From positions 1 to 6,084 of the forward strand of contig JACMQR010000188.1 of NCBI GenBank assembly GCA_014376885.1: 6,084 bases of DNA. Direction: 5' to 3'. This document shows positions 5,180-6,084 of the stretch, in pieces (position 1 is the stretch's first letter; every line of letters starts with the position of its first letter). Both the position numbers and the translations under genes were made by a program. The notes beneath the pieces are model-generated. The model did no database searches and was not told the DNA's origin. It saw only the letters and a list, made by a program, of their open reading frames with translations. Source of the DNA: Polaromonas sp. (GTDB lineage: Bacteria; Pseudomonadota; Gammaproteobacteria; Burkholderiales; Burkholderiaceae_C).

Positions 5180-5995
5180 TCATGCCGGAGTGAACAAGTC
5201 CACCCGGTCGGTGATGATGCCGTCCGCGCCCAGCTCGATCAGCCGACGGGCTGCTGCTTCGTCGTTGACGGTATAGCTCAGGGCACGCAAGCCGGCGCCC
5301 TGCACCAGTGCGACGCTGGCGCGGGTCCACAGCTCATGGCGGCAGACCACGGCAACGCAACCAAGCGCCAGCGCGCTTTCCAGCCAGCCCTCAGGCAGGG
5401 CCGCCAGCAGCAGGCCGCGGGGCAAGCCCGGCGCGCCGTCGCGGGCGCCCTGCAGCGCCTCGGCCGAAAAGGAGGTCAGCAGCGGCAAAGCGCCGGCGCC
5501 TTGCCACAAAAGCGCTGCCTGGGCGGCCACCGCCTCGCCTGTGCGGCGCTCGGTGCCGGGCGTCGGCTTGATTTCGATGTTCAGCGCATGGCCGTTGGCC
5601 AGGCACCAGCGGGCGGCGTTTTCCAGCGTCGGCAGCGGCTCGCCCGCAAAGGCGCGCGAATGCCAGCTGCCGGCGTCAAGCTGCGACAGCGCGGCCCAGG
5701 TGTGGTCGCCGCCGGTCATGCTGGCACCGGCCGGCAGCTTGTCACCCGCGTTGGTCGTGCGCGCCAGCGTCGCGTCGTGCATCAGGAACGGCACACCGTC
5801 GGCGCTCAACTTGGCGTCGCATTCAAACATGCGGTAGCCGTGCTGCGCGCCCAGCCGGAAAGCTGCCAGCGTGTTTTCAGGCGCCAGCTGGCCGGCGCCC
5901 CGGTGGGCGATCCAGAACGGATAGGGCCAAGGGGGTGAAGCCCCCAGGCTGCTAGGGCCAGGCAACTCCGACACTTTTTCTGCGGTGCTTTTCAC
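5180..5995 (-). CDS. ugpQ: Glycerophosphodiester phosphodiesterase UgpQ
   Basis: 271 residues from a GTG start (E. coli UgpQ is 247). It hydrolyses glycerophosphodiesters to sn-glycerol-3-phosphate and an alcohol; no signal peptide is seen, so it acts in the cytoplasm. GDPD motifs: WPYPFWIAHRGAG (23-35) with catalytic His31, PENTLAAF (39-46) with Glu40, the metal ligands Glu58 and Asp60 in FECDAKLSADG, His73 in LMHDATLARTTN, NIEIKP (139-144), and the C-terminal LGADGIITDRVDLF. WPYP, LAPENTLAA and DAKLS closely follow E. coli UgpQ. The first 22 residues are an extra, unconserved leader encoded partly by a hairpin (5930-5948). The GTG overlaps the upstream ABC ATPase stop as GTGA and has no Shine-Dalgarno, so translational coupling is likely. 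GTG and TTG codons at residues 8 and 11 are alternative starts. Confidence 0.95.
   Translation of the reverse strand: MKSTAEKVSELPGPSSLGASPPWPYPFWIAHRGAGQLAPENTLAAFRLGAQHGYRMFECDAKLSADGVPFLMHDATLARTTNAGDKLPAGASMTGGDHTWAALSQLDAGSWHSRAFAGEPLPTLENAARWCLANGHALNIEIKPTPGTERRTGEAVAAQAALLWQGAGALPLLTSFSAEALQGARDGAPGLPRGLLLAALPEGWLESALALGCVAVVCRHELWTRASVALVQGAGLRALSYTVNDEAAARRLIELGADGIITDRVDLFTPA
5922..5960. repeat. Hairpin flanked by 8-bp direct repeats in the 5' end of ugpQ
   Basis: CCAAGGGGGTGAAGCCCCCAGG has a five-bp G/C stem (GGGGG with CCCCC) around a five-base loop. TAGGGCCA occurs on both sides, at 5922-5929 and 5953-5960. The element lies wholly in the non-conserved leader of UgpQ, before the conserved WPYP segment. 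The layout resembles a short palindromic element with a target duplication, but the 31-base spacing between the copies is not a multiple of three. Confidence 0.4.
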
Positions 5996-6084
5996 AGGCG
6001 CTGGCCAGTGGCGGCATCAAACCAGTGCAGCCGGTCGGGGCGCGGCGCGACCTGCAATGTCTGGCCGATGCTGGGGGCCAGCGA
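5992..6084 (-). CDS. ugpC: sn-glycerol-3-phosphate ABC transporter ATP-binding protein UgpC, C-terminal end only
   Basis: The last 30 codons of a gene that runs off the right edge. The end reads RPDRLHWFDAATGQRL before TGA, the typical C-terminal OB/TOBE end of MalK/UgpC-type sugar and glycerol-3-phosphate importers (compare the H-x-FD-x-x-TGQR ending of E. coli UgpC). The Walker motifs lie outside the window, so the substrate is inferred from the neighbour ugpQ, which follows ugpC in the ugpBAECQ operon of E. coli. Its stop codon overlaps the ugpQ GTG by four bases. Confidence 0.85.
   Translation of the reverse strand, partial: SLAPSIGQTLQVAPRPDRLHWFDAATGQRL

Noticed and set aside
5057..5938. 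Long + strand open frame opposite ugpQ
   Set aside because: It would overlap the end of the membrane protein gene, run through the terminator and lie opposite intact GDPD motifs. It is a shadow frame.
1..6084. tRNA, rRNA, CRISPR array, insertion sequence, toxin-antitoxin or defence system
   Set aside because: No cloverleaf-like sequence, regular spaced repeats, transposase motif or defence-type domain was seen on either strand. The window is housekeeping DNA.

Overview
This 6.1 kb window is GC-rich and carries ordinary chromosomal housekeeping genes. The protein sequences, the gene order hemA-prfA-prmC-grxD and two AT-rich intergenic-type sequence words all suggest a betaproteobacterium of the Comamonadaceae (Polaromonas, Rhodoferax or Acidovorax-like). 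That placement is made by eye from family knowledge, not from a search.

Layout. At the left, on the + strand, lie yacG (zinc-binding gyrase inhibitor, 37-243), a possible stop/start-coupled 40-residue membrane peptide (243-365) and a small exported basic protein of unknown function (395-655). They end at a strong hairpin (684-704) whose long U-tract faces the opposite strand. On the - strand, read right to left, the block hemA (429 aa) - prfA (376 aa) - prmC (298 aa from the preferred start) - grxD (110 aa) fills 725-4678. Its gaps are about 95-115 bp, so co-transcription is plausible. Divergent from hemA is a small three-helix membrane protein gene (4797-5087). It converges on a two-gene - strand unit at the right edge: the 3' end of a ugpC-type ABC ATPase gene overlapping ugpQ by four bases (GTGA).

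How the genes fit together. HemA makes the first committed precursor of tetrapyrroles from glutamyl-tRNA. PrfA terminates translation at UAA/UAG, and PrmC methylates the GGQ glutamine of PrfA, so substrate and enzyme are neighbours. GrxD is the monothiol CGFS glutaredoxin of iron-sulfur cluster handling. UgpC and UgpQ belong to glycerol-3-phosphate/glycerophosphodiester uptake and hydrolysis.

No mobile element, tRNA, rRNA, CRISPR array or phage gene was seen, and nothing in the window amounts to a new system. The points worth a second look are small: a perfect TATAAT placed so that hemA mRNA could start at its own ATG; an AT-rich stretch inside the membrane protein gene that resembles a family-specific interspersed repeat; a hairpin with flanking 8-bp direct repeats inside the 5' end of ugpQ; an FNR/CRP-type palindrome stranded between two convergent genes; and the stop/start-coupled peptide after yacG.
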